Assembly: GCA_020137815.1 (NCBI GenBank)
Contig: CM035350.1
Span: 2,558,903-2,622,902 of the forward strand
DNA: 64,000 bases
Source: Hormiphora californensis
Lineage: Eukaryota > Ctenophora > Tentaculata > Cydippida > Pleurobrachiidae
Reading direction: 5' to 3'
In this document: positions 61,521 to 64,000 of the stretch, piece after piece
How positions within the stretch are numbered: the stretch's first letter is position 1
Layout of the letters: each line of letters begins with the position of its first letter
Position numbers and translations under genes: made by a program
The notes under the pieces: model-generated
What the model saw: the letters and a program-made list of their open reading frames with translations, nothing else
What the model was told of the DNA's origin: nothing
Databases searched by the model: none

Positions 61521-62210
61521 AGACATTATATAATTGAGTGAGGACCACGTCTAACAAATGTCCTGGGAACTGCAGGGCGTGTTAATGAAACTGCAATTAA
61601 TCCCCATTACTCAATTTATCGAGAGAGAGAGAGAGAAAGAGGGCGAGAAAGTGCACAACATTGTAGAGCCCTCGAGCATTTCCATCAACAATTGCCCTCC
61701 TGCAATAGCTAAGCATATTCTCTTTGGTCAATGCCGCGATCAAAGACAATTGCACCTTTGATGTTTCATCAGTTAAAAAAAATAAGGAAGACTGATCTCC
61801 CAGCGCCTAACTGACAACTACCAAAGCCCGAAACGTGCGAGAATGGTGTCACCTTAAGATATTTCTATCACCTTTCCTCTTCTCTCGATCTCTATCCTTC
61901 TCTGTCCTATATAATAATACTTCTCTCATCATCATTGTTCTCCCACCCTTTATATGACAGTTGTTTTCTTCTCATTTCAAGCTACTATCTCGAGAGATCT
62001 TGACTGTGTGATGAGTTGCGAAGCTGGGGGTATAGTTCTCGATACACTAGGAGAGCACGTGATGTACGGAGGTACAAACTACTACTACAGTTCCCTTTCT
62101 TCACCCCTCTACCAATATTCCGTTGACACCTTATATTGACATTCGGAATTAGCAATAGAACTGTTGTTGACACAGTGAATCAGTTGCCAGGAGAGAGAGA
62201 CAGAAAGAGG

Positions 62211-62212
<2 letters not shown>

Positions 62213-62304
<92 letters not shown>
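62213..62304. repeat. (GA)n microsatellite
   Basis: Pure GA tract of about 92 bases. Confidence 0.95.
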
Positions 62305-62308
<4 letters not shown>

Positions 62309-62359
62309 AGATAGAACTTGATGGGTGTAGCTCCCTAATATAGAGCCACATTCTCTCAC

Positions 62360-62457
62360 GTGGCCATGGGTCCTGAGCTGCTGCCTGGGTGGGTGGGATA
62401 TGATGGCAGGGTGGGTGGTGGTGGATCTGCATATGGCTGCGCAGCAGTTGATGTCAT
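62360..62457 (-). CDS. Candidate exon, proline-rich
   Basis: ATG at 62457 opens MTSTAAQPYADPPPPTLPSY and continues in a Pro/Ser-rich stretch to donor CCAC|GTGAGAG in phase 2. Looks like a first coding exon or part of a longer one. No downstream exon could be joined with confidence. Confidence 0.35.
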
Positions 62458-63292
62458 CTTCTCTCACACACAACGACCTCCCGGTGTGGGCCAGTGATTA
62501 AGGGGGATCATGATATATAGGCCGGGGGGATACCGTACAATGCACAATTAACTAATTACAACTAGTCTGTTCTATATCAATGATCATTTACAATTCTCTC
62601 TCTCTCCCTCCTACTCATTGGTCCCACGATACTATCTCTATTGTGATTAGGTTTCAGAGCTCCTCCCCCCAGCTCTGAGACACACACACAGCTCACATGG
62701 CCCGGTGCGAGGGATAGACGAAGGACAGACAGTTACCCCCCGAACCGAAGAGATCTCCCTCTGTTTTAACTGGGGGAGGGGGAGATATTGAGACCCCGCC
62801 CATTTAAAATAGATTAATTAACGTTAGCGACTGTTTGTATTAAATTTACACCACTATATCAGATGATATCTATATCTAGGTGGGCTGGGCATTCCCACCA
62901 CATCCCAGCCTGTGTTCGAGCTGGGGGGCTCATGACTCTAGGATCCTCTACTGAGCTGCTGCGCTCAGGGTCACAGTTGCACGTGCAGAGTGGACAGACG
63001 GAGTGGCATGCGTGCTGTGCGCTGCACGAGATAGAGAGAGAGAGGGCAGTAGTCTGCAGCAGTGATGCGACTCTAATGAACTACTTAGATCTGGTCGTTA
63101 TGTTTAGAATCGTGACGTCAGTCATGAGTATTCAAATATAAGCGATCATCCATCCCCAAGACACTAAAAGTGCAGTACCCCCCCCCCCCCACAATTTACC
63201 CAACGTTAAATCCCCGCCTAAAATGCTAGGGTAGTCTATACCTACTCCTTACCCAACAATGTCTAAACACATACTGAGTATAAATAACCTAC
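62458..63292. other. Stretch without a supported gene
   Basis: One possible mini-exon on the minus strand near 62730-62770, after CCCCCTCCCCCAG, reads KTEGDLFGSG; it is too short to trust. C-run at 63179-63190. Confidence 0.35.
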
Positions 63293-63610
63293 CTTTAGGG
63301 AGATTGAGGTAGGTAAGTTGAGGGTGGTAGTCGAGGAGGTTGGTGATCCGTTGGAGGTAACAGCAGCAGGGGGAGGTACCACAGTTGCCATGGAGACAGG
63401 TGGGGGTGGTGGGGCACTCATTGCTTGGGACACCACCGGTACTGCTGGTGGTGGTGGGGAGTGGTTCACAGCTCCTCCTCCCACGGTGGTGGGTGGAGTG
63501 CTCCGTTTGGTGGTGTTTTGCCTTCGGATAGTCAGGAGATATTCTATAGTTCTTATCTCCTCGTTCTGACAGGCTATCAGTGCCGCCTGAAGAGGGGAGA
63601 TGTTGGGTTT
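63293..63610 (-). CDS. Ankyrin-like and proline-rich exon of a gene probably extending past the right edge
   Basis: Open frame of about 106 codons between a CAAG acceptor (63611) and donor CTAAAG|GTAGG (63292). It begins KPNISPLQAALIACQNEEIR and TIEYLL, fitting one ankyrin repeat (TPLhxAa...hVxhLL). It continues as a basic segment and a Pro/Ser/Thr-rich region, VPVVSQAMSAPPPPPVSMAT. CTTCAG at 63587 is an alternative acceptor. The 5' part of the gene would be beyond 64000. Confidence 0.5.
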
Positions 63611-63908
63611 CTTGATACAGACACACACAACAAATCATCAGAGATACGGGAGTGTTTGCAGATATATGGCGACACTTTTAGAGGAGAGACATTGATTGTA
63701 GACAGAGACAGAGGCATGGATGCAGTAGACAGAGAGGGGGTTATCTTGACACTTGATGGTGCTGCACTTAATGTTGACAACAATTGTGGTCAATTCTAGT
63801 GGTTGTTGACATGAAATGAAGAATTAAATGTGTTCAACTTGTTAAAAGTGTGATGGGTAACCCAATTGGATAATCCCCTCCAACAACCACAAGATTACCT
63901 CCCCCCTC

Positions 63909-64000
63909 CTGGAACCGACCGAATCAGAAAATACTGATCCCTGATTGGCTGATAACCAGTCACGTGACCTAAATAACGAGTTCTGATTGGTTTTATACTT
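63909..64000. mobile_element. hAT-like MITE, copy 4, cut by the window edge
   Basis: Starts CTGGAACCGACCGAATCAG and continues as the family does (TGATTGGCTGATAACCAG, TCACGTGACCTAAATAACG) to the end of the window. Confidence 0.8.

Larger units (their letters stand above)
60588..62359. other. Intergenic stretch with microsatellites
   Basis: No gene supported. A CT-rich minisatellite (CTCTCTCTCCATCCCTCAA) lies at about 60845-60965, a G-run at 61341-61352, and (GA)n at 61449-61515 and 62213-62304. Confidence 0.5.

Noticed and set aside
61954-62139. + strand frame of 61 codons with YGGTNYYYSSLSSPLYQYSV
   Set aside because: No splice or start context and no family; tyrosine richness follows from a short ACTACTACTAC run.

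Overview
The window is eukaryotic nuclear DNA. It carries spliced genes with mostly short GT-AG introns on both strands, no operons, abundant simple repeats and many fold-back transposable elements. The gene set (PRDM zinc-finger factor, rhodopsin-like GPCR, THEG-repeat sperm protein, SLC13 carrier, IST1, DBF4, CISD, DDX24, NHP2, RPS13) points to a metazoan. Compact introns, the retroelement protein types and the divergence from vertebrate proteins fit an invertebrate, perhaps a sponge or other early-branching animal. The sequence alone does not fix the species. All exon models were built by eye from reading frames, GT-AG sites and phase, and by recall of family sequences; nothing was searched.

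Layout: 1-4160, repeat-rich flank with a 22-unit minisatellite; 4229-6939 (+), PRDM-type PR-domain zinc-finger gene; 6940-9530, nested palindromic repeats; 9531-11992 (-), NHP2; 12158-13548, a TTAA-flanked fold-back element; 14000-16600, small palindromes; 16635-27834 (-), DDX24, whose introns hold an intronless GPCR gene (17949-19010, +), a second copy of the TTAA element and another 1.8-kb element; 28031-30853 (-), three tandem RPS13 genes, the third without its intron; 31668-33137 (-), CISD iron-sulfur protein with an acidic ORF nested in intron 2; 33360-36539, retroelement remains; 36814-40779 (+), IST1; 41669-47024 (-), SLC13 carrier; 47025-51700, transposons; 51711-54206 (-), THEG-repeat gene with two alternative last exons; 54673-55431 (-), single-exon DBF4; 57410-57873 (-), 3' end of an unidentified gene; 58130-59400, inverted repeat and 163-bp satellite; 62360-63610 (-), candidate exons including an ankyrin-like, proline-rich one.

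Functionally this is a mixed housekeeping neighbourhood. NHP2, DDX24 and RPS13 all serve ribosome production or function. IST1 is an ESCRT-III factor, CISD a 2Fe-2S membrane protein, SLC13 a sodium-coupled anion carrier and DBF4 the activator of the S-phase kinase. No shared pathway is implied by their adjacency.

The most unusual pattern is that tandem repeats repeatedly sit on splice junctions and multiply splice signals. Arrays of branch-site, pyrimidine-tract and AG units abut or precede acceptors in the CISD, IST1, SLC13, THEG and PRDM loci, and one DDX24 donor with its exon end is triplicated.
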